From an uncultured Pelagibacteraceae bacterium (lineage in GTDB: Bacteria; Pseudomonadota; Alphaproteobacteria; Pelagibacterales; Pelagibacteraceae), in NCBI GenBank assembly GCA_902594405.1, contig CACJMB010000001.1:124001-188000 (forward strand): a stretch of DNA of 64,000 nt. Direction: 5' to 3'. The translations under genes were made by a program, and so were the position numbers. The notes below the pieces were generated by a model. The model was not told the DNA's origin, did no database searches, and was given only the letters and a program-made list of their open reading frames with translations. This document shows, one piece after another, positions 24,554-37,373 of this stretch. Numbering within the stretch: position 1 is the stretch's first letter; every line of letters begins with the position of its first letter.

Positions 24554-25165
24554 ATGACAACAAAATTATCAGAATATATGAGCAATCTTGTACCAATGGT
24601 TGTTGAGCAATCTAGTAAAGGTGAAAGAGCTTATGATATTTATTCAAGATTATTAAAAGAAAGAATTATTTTTTTAACAGGTCAAATTAATGACAACGTT
24701 GCATCATTAGTTACCGCTCAATTATTATTTTTAGAGGCAGAGGATCCAAAAAAAGAAATTTATTTATATATAAATAGTCCAGGAGGATTAGTTACAGCTG
24801 GTCTTGGTATCTATGATACAATGCAATATGTGAAGCCAGATATTTCTACTTTATGTATTGGCCAAGCAGCTTCTATGGGTTCTTTTTTACTTGCAGCTGG
24901 CACAAAAGGAAAAAGATTTTCTTTACCAAATTCAAGAATAATGGTTCATCAACCATCAGCAGGTTTTCAAGGACAGGCAACTGATATTGAAATTCATGCT
25001 AATGAAGTTTTGTCGTTAAAGAAAAGACTTAATGAAATTTATTCAAAACATACTGGAAAAAGTGTTGAAGAAATAAAATCTGCTCTTGAAAGAGATAATT
25101 TCATGACAGCAGATGTCGCACAATCTTTTGGTCTTATTGACGAAGTAGTAGAAAAAAGATCTTAA
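24554..25165 (+). CDS. clpP: ATP-dependent Clp protease proteolytic subunit
   Basis: A 203-aa serine protease subunit. The catalytic Ser is in [14 protein letters not shown], the His in IMVHQPSAG, and the first half has YLYINSPGG. It forms the barrel that works with ClpX, encoded next. AAGTTG (24526) and CAACTT (24548) form an inverted repeat just before its ATG, which could tie up the start site; no clear SD. Confidence 0.96.
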   Translation: MTTKLSEYMSNLVPMVVEQSSKGERAYDIYSRLLKERIIFLTGQINDNVASLVTAQLLFLEAEDPKKEIYLYINSPGGLVTAGLGIYDTMQYVKPDISTLCIGQAASMGSFLLAAGTKGKRFSLPNSRIMVHQPSAGFQGQATDIEIHANEVLSLKKRLNEIYSKHTGKSVEEIKSALERDNFMTADVAQSFGLIDEVVEKRS

Positions 25166-25218
25166 TATACAATATATTGAGTCATTATTAATCGAAAACT
25201 TGATTAGTGTGAGTCTTC

Positions 25219-25224
25219 TATAAT
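25219..25224 (+). promoter_or_regulatory. TATAAT -10-like site upstream of clpX
   Basis: A perfect TATAAT lies 35 bases before the clpX ATG in the clpP-clpX gap. No matching -35 at correct spacing was found (TTGATT is only 13 bases upstream), so this is a weak call for an internal clpX promoter. Confidence 0.25.
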
Positions 25225-25258
25225 AGAGTAATTAAATTGATTCGTTATAAAATTTAAA

Positions 25259-26527
25259 ATGACAACAAATAATAAAAATATTCTTTACTGTTCTTTCTGT
25301 GGCAAGAGTCAACATGAAGTAAGAAAGTTGATTGCTGGTCCAACTGTTTTCATCTGCGATGAATGTGTTGAATTATGTATGGACATCATAAAAGAAGAGA
25401 GCAAAGATACTTTTGTAAAACATCAAGATGGCCTTCCATCTCCAAAAGAAATTTGTTCAGTATTAGATGATTATGTAATTGGTCAAGCTCATGCAAAGAA
25501 GGTATTATCAGTTGCAGTACACAATCATTACAAAAGATTAAATTATGAGAGCAAAACAAGTAAAAATGTTGAGCTTTCAAAATCTAACATACTTTTAGTG
25601 GGTCCTACAGGTTGTGGAAAAACATTGCTTGCACAAACCCTTGCTAGAATTCTAGACGTTCCATTCACTATGGCTGATGCAACAACTCTAACAGAAGCAG
25701 GTTATGTTGGAGAAGATGTTGAAAATATTATTTTGAAATTGTTACAAGCATCTGACTATAATGTTGAAAAAGCTCAAAGAGGTATAGTTTATATAGATGA
25801 AGTGGATAAAATTAGTAGAAAATCTGAAAATCCATCAATTACTAGAGATGTATCTGGAGAAGGAGTTCAACAAGCTCTACTTAAAATAATGGAAGGAACA
25901 GTTGCAAGTGTTCCACCTCAAGGAGGTAGAAAACATCCACAACAAGAATTTTTACAAGTAGATACTACAAATATTTTATTTATTTGTGGTGGTGCTTTTG
26001 CAGGTCTTGATAAAATTATTTCTCAAAGAGACAAAGGTACATCAATTGGTTTTGGTGCAGATGTAAAAAATACACAAGATAAGAAAACTGGTGAATGGAT
26101 GAAAGGTTTAGAGCCAGAAGATTTATTAAAATTTGGATTGATACCAGAATTTATTGGAAGACTACCAATGATAGCAACTCTTGAAGATTTAGACGAAAAA
26201 TCTTTAATAAAAATATTACAAGAACCAAAAAATTCTTTAACAAAACAATATCAAGAGTTGTTTAAATTAGATGGTGCGAAACTAACCTTTAAGGAAAATG
26301 CACTTAAAGAAATAGCGCAAAAAGCAATTAGTAAAAAAACTGGAGCAAGAGGTTTGAGATCAATTCTGGAAAATATTTTGTTGAAAACAATGTATGATCT
26401 TCCGAGTCAAGATAATATAGAAGAAGTTATTGTTGATGCTGGTGCAGCAAAAGGACAGTCACAACCAATTTTAGTTCATGCTAAAGGGGACAATAAATCC
26501 AAGTCAAATAAGACCACAGCGGCTTAA
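25259..26527 (+). CDS. clpX: ClpX, ATP-binding unfoldase subunit of ClpXP
   Basis: A 422-aa AAA+ unfoldase. The zinc domain [11 protein letters not shown]...CDECVELC is at residues 10-42, Walker A is GPTGCGKT (~residue 119), and Walker B is [11 protein letters not shown]-terminal [10 protein letters not shown] sensor-2 segment is present. The Walker A has Cys where most ClpX proteins have Ser. Partner clpP is upstream; lon follows. Confidence 0.96.
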   Translation: MTTNNKNILYCSFCGKSQHEVRKLIAGPTVFICDECVELCMDIIKEESKDTFVKHQDGLPSPKEICSVLDDYVIGQAHAKKVLSVAVHNHYKRLNYESKTSKNVELSKSNILLVGPTGCGKTLLAQTLARILDVPFTMADATTLTEAGYVGEDVENIILKLLQASDYNVEKAQRGIVYIDEVDKISRKSENPSITRDVSGEGVQQALLKIMEGTVASVPPQGGRKHPQQEFLQVDTTNILFICGGAFAGLDKIISQRDKGTSIGFGADVKNTQDKKTGEWMKGLEPEDLLKFGLIPEFIGRLPMIATLEDLDEKSLIKILQEPKNSLTKQYQELFKLDGAKLTFKENALKEIAQKAISKKTGARGLRSILENILLKTMYDLPSQDNIEEVIVDAGAAKGQSQPILVHAKGDNKSKSNKTTAA

Positions 26528-26587
26528 TATCCTTAATAAGTAACAAATACCTATTGCATTATAAAATATAATATCCATATTGTTTGT

Positions 26588-28966
26588 ATGGACGTCAAAA
26601 TTTCACTGCCGTTACTCCCATTGAGAGACATTGTAGTCTTTCCAAGCATGGTAATACCTTTATTTGTAGGAAGAGATAAGTCTATTTCAGCACTTAATGA
26701 AGTGATGAAAAAAGATAAGAAAATTATTTTAGTAACTCAAAAAAATTCAGAAATTGATGATCCTAAGAAAACAGATGTATTTATGTATGGTTGTGAAGGA
26801 AGTATTTTACAATTGTTAAAATTACCAGATGGCACAGTTAAAGTTTTAGTTGAAGGTATTAAAAGAGTAAAAATTTTAGACTTCAAGGATAATGAAAAGT
26901 TTATAACATGTGATTACACACACTATAACGATGTTTCACCTAAAGATGAGGATTTATTTCCTTTAGCTGCTACAGCTTTAAGAAGATTAGAAAAATTAAC
27001 ATCTATAAATAAAAAAATTTCTAATGAAACCATAAACACAATTAAACAATTAAAAGACCCGTCACAAATTGCAGATAATATTGCATCTCATATAACAGCC
27101 ACTATTTCTGAAAAACAACAAATATTTGAAACTGTGGATGTAAAGAAAAGATTAAATACCATAATCAAAATAATGGAAAATGAGACGAGCATTATTGGTG
27201 TCGAAAAAAGAATAAGAGGTAGAGTTAAAACTCAAATGGAAAAAACTCAAAGAGAGTATTATCTAAATGAGCAATTAAAAGCTATTCAAAAAGAACTTGG
27301 AGAGATTGAAGACGGCAAGGATGAAACAACTAATTTAAATAAAGCAATTACAAAGGCTAAAATGCCAAAAGAGGTTGAAAAAAAGTGTCTTCAAGAATTA
27401 AAAAAATTAAAAAATATGAGTCCAATGTCAGCTGAAGCAACAGTTGTAAGAAATTATTTAGATTGGATGACAGAACTTCCTTGGCATAAAAAAAGCGAAG
27501 TAGATATAGATTTAAAGAAAGCTCTAGATATTCTTGATAAAGATCATTTTGGACTAGAAAAAGTTAAAGAGAGAATAATAGAATTTTTAGCTGTTCAAAA
27601 AAGAATGGAAAAAATCAAAGGACCAATTTTGTGTTTAGTTGGACCCCCAGGTGTCGGAAAAACCTCATTAGGAAAATCAATTGCAAAAGCAACAAATAGA
27701 GAATTTGTTAGAATGTCAGTTGGTGGTATGAGAGATGAAGCAGAAATAAGAGGACATAGAAGAACTTATATTGGATCTCTACCAGGTAAAATTATTCAAA
27801 TGATGAAAAAAGCTGGGACTAAAAATCCATTAATTTTGTTAGATGAAATAGATAAAATAGGAAATGATTATAGGGGAGACCCGTCTTCAGCATTATTAGA
27901 AGCTTTAGACCCTGAACAAAACACAACGTTTAACGATCATTATTTAGAAGTTGATTATGATTTATCTGATGTGATGTTTGTAACGACCGCTAATACTTTA
28001 AATATTCTACCTCCTTTATTAGATAGAATGGAAGTAATTAGATTAGCAGGTTACACTGAAGATGAAAAAATTAGTATTGCAAACAAATATCTATTACCAA
28101 AACAAATTAAAGATAACGGTGTTAAAGAAAAAGAAATGAAGTTAGATGATGATATTATTAAAGAAGTTATCAGGGGATACACAAAAGAGTCAGGTGTAAG
28201 AAATCTTGAAAGAGAAATTTCTAAACTTGCAAGAAAAGTTGTTAAAAAAATTGTAGCTGGTGAAGAAAAAGAGGTTGGAATAAATAATCAAAATTTATCT
28301 GATTTTTTAGGTGTTCCTAAATTTAAGTTTGGAGAATTAGAGTCTGATAATAGAGTAGGAATAGTAACAGGACTTGCTTGGACTGAATATGGTGGTGAAA
28401 TTTTAAAAATTGAAACCGTTACAATGCCAGGAAAAGGAAGAATGCAAATTACTGGTAAATTAGGTGATGTAATGCAAGAGTCAGTCAAAGCTGCAAAATC
28501 TTTTGTAAGATCAAAATGTTTAGAGTATGGGATCATACCTCCTATTTTTGAAAAGAAAGATTTTCACATTCATGTTCCTGAAGGAGCTACACCAAAAGAT
28601 GGACCATCAGCTGGTATTGGCATGGTAACTTCAATTGTTTCATCAATAACAAACATACCTGTAAGAAGAGATGTTGCTATGACTGGTGAAGTAACTTTAA
28701 CAGGTCAAGTATTGCCAATTGGTGGTTTAAAAGAAAAATTATTAGCAGCACATAGAGCTGGAATAAAAGAAGTTTTAATTCCAAAAGAAAACGAAAAAGA
28801 TCTAATAGATATGCCTAAGAAAATTATAGACGATATTAAGATCACTCCAGTTGAATATGCTGATCAGGTTATAAAAATAGCTTTAACAAAAGAACTTAAA
28901 CCAACAGAGTGGGTTGAGGTTGATATATCTAAAAAAGACGATAAATCTCAAGCTAGTATTCAATAA
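26588..28966 (+). CDS. lon: ATP-dependent protease Lon
   Basis: A 792-aa Lon protease with the LON substrate-binding N-domain ([23 protein letters not shown]), AAA+ module ([26 protein letters not shown]) and a serine/lysine protease domain ([11 protein letters not shown] with the catalytic Ser). Length typical. It degrades misfolded and regulatory proteins in the cytoplasm. Confidence 0.97.
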   Translation: MDVKISLPLLPLRDIVVFPSMVIPLFVGRDKSISALNEVMKKDKKIILVTQKNSEIDDPKKTDVFMYGCEGSILQLLKLPDGTVKVLVEGIKRVKILDFKDNEKFITCDYTHYNDVSPKDEDLFPLAATALRRLEKLTSINKKISNETINTIKQLKDPSQIADNIASHITATISEKQQIFETVDVKKRLNTIIKIMENETSIIGVEKRIRGRVKTQMEKTQREYYLNEQLKAIQKELGEIEDGKDETTNLNKAITKAKMPKEVEKKCLQELKKLKNMSPMSAEATVVRNYLDWMTELPWHKKSEVDIDLKKALDILDKDHFGLEKVKERIIEFLAVQKRMEKIKGPILCLVGPPGVGKTSLGKSIAKATNREFVRMSVGGMRDEAEIRGHRRTYIGSLPGKIIQMMKKAGTKNPLILLDEIDKIGNDYRGDPSSALLEALDPEQNTTFNDHYLEVDYDLSDVMFVTTANTLNILPPLLDRMEVIRLAGYTEDEKISIANKYLLPKQIKDNGVKEKEMKLDDDIIKEVIRGYTKESGVRNLEREISKLARKVVKKIVAGEEKEVGINNQNLSDFLGVPKFKFGELESDNRVGIVTGLAWTEYGGEILKIETVTMPGKGRMQITGKLGDVMQESVKAAKSFVRSKCLEYGIIPPIFEKKDFHIHVPEGATPKDGPSAGIGMVTSIVSSITNIPVRRDVAMTGEVTLTGQVLPIGGLKEKLLAAHRAGIKEVLIPKENEKDLIDMPKKIIDDIKITPVEYADQVIKIALTKELKPTEWVEVDISKKDDKSQASIQ

Positions 28967-28973
28967 TAATTAA

Positions 28974-29002
28974 TTTACATTATTTAAGTGTTGATGTAAT
29001 AA
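28974..29002 (+). promoter_or_regulatory. candidate promoter for tRNA-Val/tRNA-Asp
   Basis: TTTACA (28974-28979), 17 bases, TAATAA (28997-29002), ending 13 bases before tRNA-Val. Geometry is right for a stable-RNA promoter; the -10 match is modest. Confidence 0.4.
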
Positions 29003-29015
29003 GTAGCCTTGTTTT

Positions 29016-29091
29016 GGGCGGTTAGCTCAGTTGGTAGAGCATCTCGTTTACACCGAGGGGGTCAAAGGTTCGAGTCCTTTACTGCCCACCA
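29016..29091 (+). tRNA. tRNA-Val (anticodon UAC)
   Basis: A 76-nt tRNA. Acceptor GGGCGGT pairs with ACTGCCC, followed by A and an encoded CCA. The anticodon stem TCTCG/CGAGG holds loop TTTACAC, anticodon TAC. The T-arm is AGGTTCGAGTCCT. Confidence 0.97.
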
Positions 29092-29103
29092 AAACAACAA
29101 AGT

Positions 29104-29180
29104 GGGGGTGTAGCTCAGTTGGTTAGAGCGATCGCCTGTCACGCGATAGGTCGAGGGTTCGAGTCCCTTCACTCCCGCCA
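29104..29180 (+). tRNA. tRNA-Asp (anticodon GUC)
   Basis: A 77-nt tRNA. Acceptor GGGGGTG pairs with CACTCCC (one G-U), followed by G and an encoded CCA. Anticodon stem ATCGC/GCGAT with loop CTGTCAC, anticodon GTC. It follows tRNA-Val by 12 bases, so both are probably cut from one precursor. Confidence 0.97.
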
Positions 29181-29267
29181 CTTTTTCCCATTTTTTAATG
29201 TTAATATTAATAAAAATGTGACGTATCAGCCCTTCAACAACAGATAAAAACTGATATATAGATTTCC

Positions 29268-29636
29268 ATGTTATCTGATTTTTTAAAAGATTACTTACCA
29301 ATAATAATATTTTTAGTGTTAGCTCTTGGATTGAGCTGTGCTTTTGTGGTTATAAACTTTATTCTATCACCAAAAAAACCTGATCCTGAAAAACTTTCAG
29401 CTTATGAGTGTGGTTTTGAACCTTTTGAGGACTCAAGAATGGAATTTGATGTGAGATTTTATTTAGTTGCAATCCTATTTATTATTTTTGATTTAGAGAT
29501 AGCATTTTTATTTCCATGGGCAATATCTCTTGGAAATATTGGATTATTAGGTTTTTCATCAATGATGATTTTTTTGTTCATACTTACAATAGGTTTTATT
29601 TATGAATGGAAAAAAGGTGCTTTAGACTGGGAATAA
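29268..29636 (+). CDS. nuoA: NADH-quinone oxidoreductase subunit A
   Basis: A 122-aa, three-span membrane subunit of complex I, next to the quinone cavity. Conserved segment [39 protein letters not shown]. First gene of the complete nuoA-N operon (29.3-43.1 kb). A TATCAG/CTGATA inverted repeat (29224-29229, 29251-29256) lies in its leader. Confidence 0.96.
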   Translation: MLSDFLKDYLPIIIFLVLALGLSCAFVVINFILSPKKPDPEKLSAYECGFEPFEDSRMEFDVRFYLVAILFIIFDLEIAFLFPWAISLGNIGLLGFSSMMIFLFILTIGFIYEWKKGALDWE

Positions 29637-29651
29637 AAACTATAAATCACA

Positions 29652-30167
29652 ATGAATAATAAAATAGATCAAGTTCCTGAGGAATTTAAACAACTTGCAG
29701 AAGATTTTAGCAAGAATGGTTTTATAACTACATCACTTGATAATTTAATTAACTGGTCAAGATCAGGATCACTTCATTGGATGACTTTTGGTTTAGCTTG
29801 TTGTGCTGTTGAAATGATGCAAACAGCTATGCCGAGATATGATTTAGAAAGATTTGGAGCAGCTCCAAGAGGTTCGCCAAGACAATCAGACGTTATGATA
29901 GTTGCAGGAACTTTAACAAATAAAATGGCGCCAGCTTTAAGAAAAGTTTATGATCAGATGCCTGAACCAAGATATGTGATTTCAATGGGTAGTTGCGCAA
30001 ATGGGGGGGGATATTACCATTATTCATATTCAGTTGTTAGGGGTTGTGATCGAATTGTTCCTGTAGATGTTTATGTACCAGGATGTCCTCCATCAGCAGA
30101 GGCATTGTTATATGGAATACTGCAACTACAAAAAAAAATTAGAAAAAAAGGATCTCTTATCAGATAG
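29652..30167 (+). CDS. nuoB: NADH-quinone oxidoreductase subunit B
   Basis: A 171-aa peripheral-arm subunit carrying the terminal [4Fe-4S] cluster N2. Cluster cysteines are visible in [20 protein letters not shown] and [14 protein letters not shown]. It donates electrons to quinone at the interface with NuoD and NuoH. Confidence 0.97.
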   Translation: MNNKIDQVPEEFKQLAEDFSKNGFITTSLDNLINWSRSGSLHWMTFGLACCAVEMMQTAMPRYDLERFGAAPRGSPRQSDVMIVAGTLTNKMAPALRKVYDQMPEPRYVISMGSCANGGGYYHYSYSVVRGCDRIVPVDVYVPGCPPSAEALLYGILQLQKKIRKKGSLIR

Positions 30168-30169
30168 TT

Positions 30170-30775
30170 ATGAAAAGTTTAGAAGATCTAGAAAAAAAAA
30201 TTAATTCTGAGTTAACTACCAAAATTAACAGTACGGAAATTAAACATAACCAAATTTATATTGAAACAGATAAAGAAGATATTATTGATGTAGCTATATT
30301 CTTAAAAACAAATCAAGATACTAAATTTAGGCAATTAATAGATATAACTGTTGTTGATTACCCAGAACAAAATCAAAGGTTTGAAGTAGTATACTTGTTT
30401 TTAAGTCATGAATTTAATCAAAGATTGATTGTAAAATATTCAATTGCTGAAAATGAAGTTATTCCATCATTAACTAGCATTTTTCCATCAGCAAACTGGA
30501 TGGAGAGAGAAGTGTTTGATATGTATGGAGTATCTTTCAAGGATCATCCAGATTTAAGAAGAATACTAACTGATTATGGATTTGAAGGTCACCCATTAAG
30601 AAAAGATTTTCCGTTAACGGGTCACTCAGAAGTTAGATATAGCGAAGATCAAAAAAAAGTAATTAGTGAACCAGTAAAGCTAGAACAAAATTATAGAAAT
30701 TTCGATTACGAAAGTCCTTGGGAAGGAACAAAATACATTAAAGAAGAAATTCAAAATAATGACAAAAAAAATTAA
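30170..30775 (+). CDS. nuoC: NADH-quinone oxidoreductase subunit C
   Basis: A 201-aa 30-kDa subunit of the peripheral arm. The signature [45 protein letters not shown] is split here for identification. It is separate from NuoD, the usual alphaproteobacterial arrangement (not a NuoCD fusion), and overlaps it by 17 bases. Confidence 0.97.
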   Translation: MKSLEDLEKKINSELTTKINSTEIKHNQIYIETDKEDIIDVAIFLKTNQDTKFRQLIDITVVDYPEQNQRFEVVYLFLSHEFNQRLIVKYSIAENEVIPSLTSIFPSANWMEREVFDMYGVSFKDHPDLRRILTDYGFEGHPLRKDFPLTGHSEVRYSEDQKKVISEPVKLEQNYRNFDYESPWEGTKYIKEEIQNNDKKN

Positions 30776-31934
30776 AAATTTAAACTTAAATTTTGGCCCT
30801 CAGCATCCTGCGGCTCATGGTGTTCTTAGATTAATTCTAGAGCTTGATGGAGAGGTGGTGGAGAAGGCAGATCCACACATTGGTTTGCTTCATAGAGGAA
30901 CAGAAAAGCTTATTGAAAACAAAACCTATATGCAGGCAGTTCCTTATTTTGATCGTTTAGATTATGTAGCTCCAATGAATCAGGAGCATGCTTTCGCACT
31001 AGCTGTTGAAAAAATACTTAAAATAGATGTACCAATTAGAGCGCAATACATAAGAGTTATATTTTGTGAGATTGGAAGAATCTTGAGTCATATTTTAAAC
31101 GTTACGACTCAAGCTCTTGATGTTGGAGCATTAACACCTTCTCTTTGGGGCTTTGAAGAAAGAGAAACGTTAATGACATTTTATGAGAGAGCTTCAGGAT
31201 CAAGACTTCATGCAAATTATTTTAGAGCAGGAGGCGTTCATCAAGATTTGCCAAAAGGTTTAGAAGAAGATATTGCAAAATTTTGTGAAACGTTTCCAAA
31301 AATAATTAACGATTTAGAAAGTTTGTTAACTGATAATAGAATTTTTAAACAAAGAAATGTAGATATAGGGGTAGTCACAAAAGAAGATGCCTTAGATTAT
31401 TCTTTTTCAGGAGTTATGATTAGAGGCTCTGGTGTTCCATGGGATTTAAGAAAATCTCAACCTTATGATTGCTATGAAAGTTTAGACTTTAAAATTCCTG
31501 TTGGAAAAAACGGAGATTGTTACGATAGATATTTATGCAGAATTGAAGAAATGAAAGAAAGTGTTTCAATTATCAAACAATGTCTAGCTAAAATGGAAAA
31601 GGGTCCAATTAAATCATTAGATGGTAAGATTAGCCCTCCACCTAAGGCAGAAATCAAACAATCAATGGAAGCTTTAATACATCATTTTAAACTTTTTACG
31701 GAAGGTTATAGGGTACCAAAAGATGAAATTTATACTGCTGTTGAAGCGCCAAAAGGAGAATTTGGTGTTTATTTAATTTCTGATGGATCAAGCAAACCTT
31801 ACAAATGTAAAATAAGAGCACCGGGATTTTCACATTTACAATCAATGGATTATCTAATCAAAGGTCACATGCTAGCTGATGTTCCTGCAGTATTAGGCTC
31901 TTTAGATATCGTTTTTGGTGAGGTAGACAGATGA
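30759..31934 (+). CDS. nuoD: NADH-quinone oxidoreductase subunit D
   Basis: A 391-aa 49-kDa subunit, related to NiFe-hydrogenase large subunits, forming part of the quinone-binding pocket. Motifs: [21 protein letters not shown] and [12 protein letters not shown] at the N-terminus and DIVFGEVDR at the C-terminus. Overlaps nuoE by 4 bases. Confidence 0.97.
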   Translation: MTKKIKNLNLNFGPQHPAAHGVLRLILELDGEVVEKADPHIGLLHRGTEKLIENKTYMQAVPYFDRLDYVAPMNQEHAFALAVEKILKIDVPIRAQYIRVIFCEIGRILSHILNVTTQALDVGALTPSLWGFEERETLMTFYERASGSRLHANYFRAGGVHQDLPKGLEEDIAKFCETFPKIINDLESLLTDNRIFKQRNVDIGVVTKEDALDYSFSGVMIRGSGVPWDLRKSQPYDCYESLDFKIPVGKNGDCYDRYLCRIEEMKESVSIIKQCLAKMEKGPIKSLDGKISPPPKAEIKQSMEALIHHFKLFTEGYRVPKDEIYTAVEAPKGEFGVYLISDGSSKPYKCKIRAPGFSHLQSMDYLIKGHMLADVPAVLGSLDIVFGEVDR

Positions 31935-32539
31935 GTTTAAGAAGACCAGCAAAAGATCAACCAGAAAGTTTTGAATTTAATGCTTCATCATTAGAAGCAG
32001 CAAATGTTATTGTTGCAAAATACCCTGAGGGTAAACAGCAAAGTGCTGTTATGGCTTTACTTTATATAGCTCAAAAGCAAAATAATAACTGGATACCATT
32101 AGCTGCAATGAAGTACATCGCTAAGTTTTTAGATATGCCTTATATCAAAGTTTATGAAGTAGCCACTTTCTACACAATGTATAATTTGTCGCCTGTTGGC
32201 AAATACTTTGTTCAAGTATGTACTACAACACCTTGTATGATAAGAGGTGCAAATCAATTAGTTCAAGCTTGTAAGGAAAAGATTTCTGAAAACGAGTGTG
32301 AATTATCAGATGACAAAAGCTGTTCTTGGATGGAAGTTGAATGTTTAGGTGCATGTGTAAATGCTCCAATGATGCAAATTAATGATGACTATTATGAAGA
32401 TTTAGATAAACAAAAAACTTTGGATATTTTAGATAAAATTTTAAATGGAGAAACTCCAAAACCTGGTTCGTACAGAGGAAGAGTAAATAATGAACCAGAA
32501 AATAACAGAAAAACGTTGATAGATTTAAAAAATGCTTAA
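31931..32539 (+). CDS. nuoE: NADH-quinone oxidoreductase subunit E
   Basis: A 202-aa 24-kDa thioredoxin-like subunit with the [2Fe-2S] cluster N1a. Cluster cysteines: [12 protein letters not shown] and [32 protein letters not shown] is the usual N-terminal helix. Overlaps nuoF by 8 bases. Confidence 0.97.
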   Translation: MSLRRPAKDQPESFEFNASSLEAANVIVAKYPEGKQQSAVMALLYIAQKQNNNWIPLAAMKYIAKFLDMPYIKVYEVATFYTMYNLSPVGKYFVQVCTTTPCMIRGANQLVQACKEKISENECELSDDKSCSWMEVECLGACVNAPMMQINDDYYEDLDKQKTLDILDKILNGETPKPGSYRGRVNNEPENNRKTLIDLKNA

Positions 32540-33863
32540 AGATCAAGATAGAATTTTTCAAAATTTATACAATGATAAAGGCTCAGATGTATCCTCATCA
32601 CAAGAGAGAGGTGATTGGGTAAATACAAAAGAAATTACAGATAAAGGAAGAGACTGGATAATTAATGAAATCAAAGAATCTCAATTAAGAGGTCGAGGTG
32701 GAGCAGGATTTCCGACAGGTTTAAAATGGTCATTTGCACCAAAAGAAGTTGGGTCTAGACCACATTATTTGGTTATTAATGGTGATGAATCTGAACCAGG
32801 AACTTGCAAAGATAGAGATATTCTAAGATTTGAACCTCATAAATTAATAGAAGGTTGTTTAATTGCATCTTATGCAGTGCAAGCTCATGTTTGTTATATT
32901 TATATAAGAGGAGAATATTTTGTTGATGGTCAAAAGCTTCAGGCTGCAATAGATGAAGCTTATAAAAAAAATCTAATAGGTAAAAATGCAGCAGGTACTG
33001 GATGGGATTTAGATATTTATATACATTATGGAGCTGGCGCATATATCTGTGGCGAAGAGACTGCATTGCTTGAAAGTTTAGAAGGTAAAAAAGGCCAACC
33101 TAGATTAAAACCACCTTTCCCAGCTTTGATAGGTCTATATGGATGTCCTACAATAATTAATAATGTTGAGACAATTGCAGTTGTTCCAACTATTTTAAGA
33201 AGAGGAGCCAAGTGGTTTGCTTCTTTAGGTAGAGAAAAAAATACTGGAACCAAAATTTTCTGTATTTCAGGAAATGTAAATAATCCATGTAATGTTGAGG
33301 AAGAAATGAGCATTCCTTTGAAAGAACTAATCGAAGTACATGCTGGTGGAGTAATTGGTGGTTGGGAAAATTTACAAGCTGTAATTCCTGGAGGTTCTTC
33401 AATGCCGTTAATACCTAAAGAAAAATGTGAAACTTTAAAAATGGACTTTGATGCTTGTGTTGAAGAAAAAAGTGGACTTGGCACAGCAGGTATAGTCGTA
33501 ATTAATAAAGATCAAGACATAATTAAATGTATGGCAAGGATCGCAAGATTTTACAAACATGAGAGTTGTGGCCAATGTACACCTTGTAGGGAAGGTTCTG
33601 GTTGGATGTGGAGAATGCTTGAGAGAATGGCAAAAGGGGATGCAACGAAGGATGAAGTAGATATGTTAGGTGATGTTACAAATCAAATTGCAGGACATAC
33701 TATTTGTGCTTTTGGAGAAGGTTCATCATGGCCAGTTCAAGGATTGCTTAGACATTTTAAAAAAGAAATTGAGAAAAGAAACAATTTGGATCCTATTGTT
33801 CAAAAGAAAAATAATATTCCATATTTAGTAGATCAACATTTATTGGATAAAAAAAATGCTTAA
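32532..33863 (+). CDS. nuoF: NADH-quinone oxidoreductase subunit F
   Basis: A 443-aa 51-kDa subunit that binds NADH and FMN and carries cluster N3. NADH-binding [17 protein letters not shown]-binding [15 protein letters not shown] and the cluster motif [15 protein letters not shown] are all intact. Overlaps nuoG by 8 bases. Confidence 0.97.
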   Translation: MLKDQDRIFQNLYNDKGSDVSSSQERGDWVNTKEITDKGRDWIINEIKESQLRGRGGAGFPTGLKWSFAPKEVGSRPHYLVINGDESEPGTCKDRDILRFEPHKLIEGCLIASYAVQAHVCYIYIRGEYFVDGQKLQAAIDEAYKKNLIGKNAAGTGWDLDIYIHYGAGAYICGEETALLESLEGKKGQPRLKPPFPALIGLYGCPTIINNVETIAVVPTILRRGAKWFASLGREKNTGTKIFCISGNVNNPCNVEEEMSIPLKELIEVHAGGVIGGWENLQAVIPGGSSMPLIPKEKCETLKMDFDACVEEKSGLGTAGIVVINKDQDIIKCMARIARFYKHESCGQCTPCREGSGWMWRMLERMAKGDATKDEVDMLGDVTNQIAGHTICAFGEGSSWPVQGLLRHFKKEIEKRNNLDPIVQKKNNIPYLVDQHLLDKKNA

Positions 33864-35883
33864 ATTAAAAGTAAATGAAATCGAAGTTGAAGTTGAAGAA
33901 GGTTTAACTGTTCTTCAAGCTTGTGAAAAAGCTGGAGTTGAAATACCACGATTTTGTTATCACGAAAAATTATCTATAGCAGGTAATTGCAGAATGTGTT
34001 TAGTTGAAATGGAAAAATCTCCTAAACCAATTGCTTCATGCGCTATGCCAGCTGCTGAAGGCATGAATATTAAAACAAATACTGCTTTAGTAGAAAAAGC
34101 CCGTAAGGGAGTGATGGAATTTTTATTAGCTAACCATCCCCTAGATTGTCCAGTATGTGACCAAGGCGGTGAATGCGATCTTCAAGACCAATCGATGTAC
34201 TATGGAGTAGACAAATCAAGATTTAAAGAAAATAAAAGAGCTGTTCCTGAAAAAAATATGGGACCATTGATTAAAACTCAAATGACAAGATGCATTCACT
34301 GTACAAGATGTGTGAGATTTGCAACGGAAGTTGCTGGAGTTCCAGAGCTTGGTGCTATTGGAAGAGGTGAAGATATGCAAATTACAACTTATCTAGAGCA
34401 ATCAATGCAATCTGAATTGTCTGCTAACGTTGTAGATTTATGTCCGGTAGGAGCCCTAACATCAAAACCTTATGTATTTGAGGCTAGACCATGGGAATTA
34501 AAGAAAACAGAAACAATTGATGTAATGGATGCAATTGGATCAAATGTAAGAGTAGATACATATGATTGGGAAGTCAAAAGAGTACTTCCAATTATAAACG
34601 AAGATATTAATGAGGAATGGATCTCAGACAAAACAAGATATGCTTGTGATGGTCTTCTACATCAAAGATTAGACTCTCCATTTATCAAATACAACGGTAA
34701 GTTTGAAAAGGCATCATGGAATGAAGTGTACAAAATAATTAAATCTAAATTTGAAAACACATCAAAAGATAAAATATGTGGTTTTGTTGGTGATTTAACT
34801 AACATGGAGACTGGTTACATTTTTAAAGAATTTTTTGATCGAACAATTGATACTAAAAATTACGAGTCAAGGTCTGATAACAGATTTATAAATACATCAA
34901 AAAGAGAAAATTATTTATTCAATTCTTCAATAAACGGCATTGAAGAAGCAGATTTAATTTTTATAGCAGGTTCAAACCCAAGATATGAAGCAACTATTTT
35001 AAATGCTAGAATTAGAAAAGCTTACTTAAACAACAACACAAAAATAATTTCACTTAATGATGTTGGTGATTTAACTTATCCTTATCAAAGTTTAGATGGT
35101 CAAACTCAAACTTTAAATAATATTCTTGAAGGAAATCATGACATATCTAAAGAAATTATTAATTCAAAAAAACCAATAATCATTATTGGTGAATCTCTGC
35201 TTAGATTAAAGTCTTCAGAATTTTTGTTTAATAAAATAAAAGAATATTTATCAAAAAATAATAAAATTTCAGATGAGTGGAATTCATTAAATATTTTATC
35301 AACTGATGCAGCAACAGTAGGAAATATTGATCTTGGAATAATTAATAATGAAAATAATTTAATAAGTGATTTAAAAGAACATAAATTTGATATTGTTTAT
35401 CTTGTAGGTCAAGACAATTTAGAATTTGATAAAAAAGATGAATTCATAATTTATCAAGGTAGTCATGGTGACAAAGGTGCTGAATCTGCTGATATTATTT
35501 TACCAGGCGCTGCTTATACTGAACAAGATGGATACTTTACTAATTTAGAAGGAAAAATTCAAAAAGCCTATAAAGCATCATATCCTCCAGGTGAAGCAAA
35601 AGAAGATTGGCAAATAATTAATGAACTGGCTGAATTTATGAATAACAGAAAATTATTTAATGACAAAGATGAATTAGAAAGCAGCATGTTTAATAATTTA
35701 AATTTACAAAAGGAAAAACAAGTAAATGAAATTAATAATTCCACTAATGAGTTTCAAAATGAAACTTTAACAATCAAAGTAAAAGATTATTTTTTTTCAA
35801 ATGTTATTGCTAGATCTTCAAAAACGATGGTTGAATGTAATAACTCTAAATTAAATCTAAAATCAACAGGTACAGAAGGTTAA
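33856..35883 (+). CDS. nuoG: NADH-quinone oxidoreductase subunit G
   Basis: A 675-aa 75-kDa subunit. The N-terminal ferredoxin domain has [19 protein letters not shown] (2Fe-2S); next come [15 protein letters not shown] and the 4Fe-4S motif [10 protein letters not shown] with [13 protein letters not shown]. The remaining ~450 residues are a degenerate molybdopterin-oxidoreductase domain, as normal for NuoG. Confidence 0.96.
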   Translation: MLKLKVNEIEVEVEEGLTVLQACEKAGVEIPRFCYHEKLSIAGNCRMCLVEMEKSPKPIASCAMPAAEGMNIKTNTALVEKARKGVMEFLLANHPLDCPVCDQGGECDLQDQSMYYGVDKSRFKENKRAVPEKNMGPLIKTQMTRCIHCTRCVRFATEVAGVPELGAIGRGEDMQITTYLEQSMQSELSANVVDLCPVGALTSKPYVFEARPWELKKTETIDVMDAIGSNVRVDTYDWEVKRVLPIINEDINEEWISDKTRYACDGLLHQRLDSPFIKYNGKFEKASWNEVYKIIKSKFENTSKDKICGFVGDLTNMETGYIFKEFFDRTIDTKNYESRSDNRFINTSKRENYLFNSSINGIEEADLIFIAGSNPRYEATILNARIRKAYLNNNTKIISLNDVGDLTYPYQSLDGQTQTLNNILEGNHDISKEIINSKKPIIIIGESLLRLKSSEFLFNKIKEYLSKNNKISDEWNSLNILSTDAATVGNIDLGIINNENNLISDLKEHKFDIVYLVGQDNLEFDKKDEFIIYQGSHGDKGAESADIILPGAAYTEQDGYFTNLEGKIQKAYKASYPPGEAKEDWQIINELAEFMNNRKLFNDKDELESSMFNNLNLQKEKQVNEINNSTNEFQNETLTIKVKDYFFSNVIARSSKTMVECNNSKLNLKSTGTEG

Positions 35884-35884
35884 T

Positions 35885-36883
35885 ATGGAGTACTTGAGCA
35901 TAGTTTTTCAAGAAGTTTATAAGATTTTATTCTTACTAGTTCCTGTTCTTGTTTCTGTAGCAATGATAGTTTGGCTAGATAGAAGAGTTTGGGCTTTTGT
36001 CCAAAAAAGACAAGGACCCAACGTCGTTGGTCCGTTTGGCTTATTACAATCTTTAGCGGATGCTTTAAAATATATATTCAAAGAAATCATTATTCCATCC
36101 AGCTCAAATAAAGTAATTTTTATATTGGCTCCTATAGTGACTATGACTTTGGCTTTAATCGCTTGGGCTGTAATCCCATTTAGTGCAACTCAAGTTTTGG
36201 CTGATATCAATGTTGGAATTCTTTACTTATTTGCCGTTTCTTCACTGGGTGTTTATGGAATAATTATGGGTGGATGGGCATCAAATTCCAAGTATCCTTT
36301 TCTTGGAGCAATTCGTTCTGCTGCTCAAATGGTATCTTATGAAGTTTCAATTGGCGTAATAATTATCAATGTTTTACTCTGTGTTGGTTCATTGAATTTA
36401 AACGACATCGTGATTGCTCAACAAAATATGTGGTTTGTAATTCCATTATTTCCAATGTTTGTAATATTCTTTATTTCCGCTTTAGCTGAAACCAACAGAC
36501 CTCCTTTTGATTTACCAGAAGCTGAAGCTGAATTGGTTGCTGGTTATCAAACAGAATATTCAGGAATGATGTATGCAATGTTTTGGTTAGGTGAGTATGC
36601 AAATATTTTATTAATGTGTGCAATGGGAGCAATATTATTTTTAGGTGGTTGGATGTCCCCAATTGATGTTTATCCATTTACATTAATTCCAGGTGCAATT
36701 TGGTTAATATTAAAAATTCTTCTTTTATTCATCCTTTTTGCTTTAGTTAAGGCCATAGTACCTAGATACAGATATGATCAGTTAATGAGACTAGGTTGGA
36801 AAGTTTTTCTTCCTCTTTCTTTAACTTGGGTGGTATTAACGGCTAGCTATTTATTTTATTTTAAACTTTTACCAGTGAATTAA
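35885..36883 (+). CDS. nuoH: NADH-quinone oxidoreductase subunit H
   Basis: A 332-aa membrane subunit of ~8 spans that links the peripheral arm to the proton pumps and forms the quinone channel. Motifs: [20 protein letters not shown] and [20 protein letters not shown], both strongly conserved. Confidence 0.97.
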   Translation: MEYLSIVFQEVYKILFLLVPVLVSVAMIVWLDRRVWAFVQKRQGPNVVGPFGLLQSLADALKYIFKEIIIPSSSNKVIFILAPIVTMTLALIAWAVIPFSATQVLADINVGILYLFAVSSLGVYGIIMGGWASNSKYPFLGAIRSAAQMVSYEVSIGVIIINVLLCVGSLNLNDIVIAQQNMWFVIPLFPMFVIFFISALAETNRPPFDLPEAEAELVAGYQTEYSGMMYAMFWLGEYANILLMCAMGAILFLGGWMSPIDVYPFTLIPGAIWLILKILLLFILFALVKAIVPRYRYDQLMRLGWKVFLPLSLTWVVLTASYLFYFKLLPVN

Positions 36884-36885
36884 TT

Positions 36886-37371
36886 ATGAACATTTCAAGA
36901 TTCTTTAAAACAATATTAATGACAGATTTCATTGGTGGTTTATTTATTGCTATTAAAGAATTATTCAAATCAAAAAAAACAATTAATTACCCTTTTGAAA
37001 AAGGTAAAATAAGTCCTCGTTTTAGAGGAGAACATGCTTTGAGAAGGTATCCAAACGGAGAAGAAAGATGTATCGCTTGTAAATTATGTGAAGCAGTATG
37101 TCCAGCTCAGGCAATAACAATCGAGTCAGCTGAAAGAGAAGACGGAAGTAGAAAAACAACTCGTTATGATATCGATATGATGAAGTGTATTTATTGTGGT
37201 TTGTGTGAGGAGGCTTGTCCGGTAGATGCAATAGTACAAGGTCCAAATTTTGAATTTTCTACAGAAACAAGAGAAGAACTTTATTATACAAAAGAAAAAT
37301 TATTAGATAATGGAGATAGATGGGAGAATGTTTTGGAGGCAAATATTAAAGCTGACAATATCCATAGATAA
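36886..37371 (+). CDS. nuoI: NADH-quinone oxidoreductase subunit I
   Basis: A 161-aa ferredoxin-like subunit with two [4Fe-4S] clusters (N6a/N6b): [16 protein letters not shown] and [33 protein letters not shown] precedes the first motif, as in alphaproteobacteria. Confidence 0.97.
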   Translation: MNISRFFKTILMTDFIGGLFIAIKELFKSKKTINYPFEKGKISPRFRGEHALRRYPNGEERCIACKLCEAVCPAQAITIESAEREDGSRKTTRYDIDMMKCIYCGLCEEACPVDAIVQGPNFEFSTETREELYYTKEKLLDNGDRWENVLEANIKADNIHR

Positions 37372-37373
37372 AA

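Noticed and set aside
29181-29210. T-rich stretch after tRNA-Asp as an intrinsic terminator
   Set aside because: T-runs are present but there is no separate hairpin apart from the tRNA itself; too common in this AT-rich DNA to call.
33026-33484. 152-aa minus-strand ORF antisense to nuoF
   Set aside because: Shadow of the strongly conserved nuoF reading frame; no family motifs, no context.
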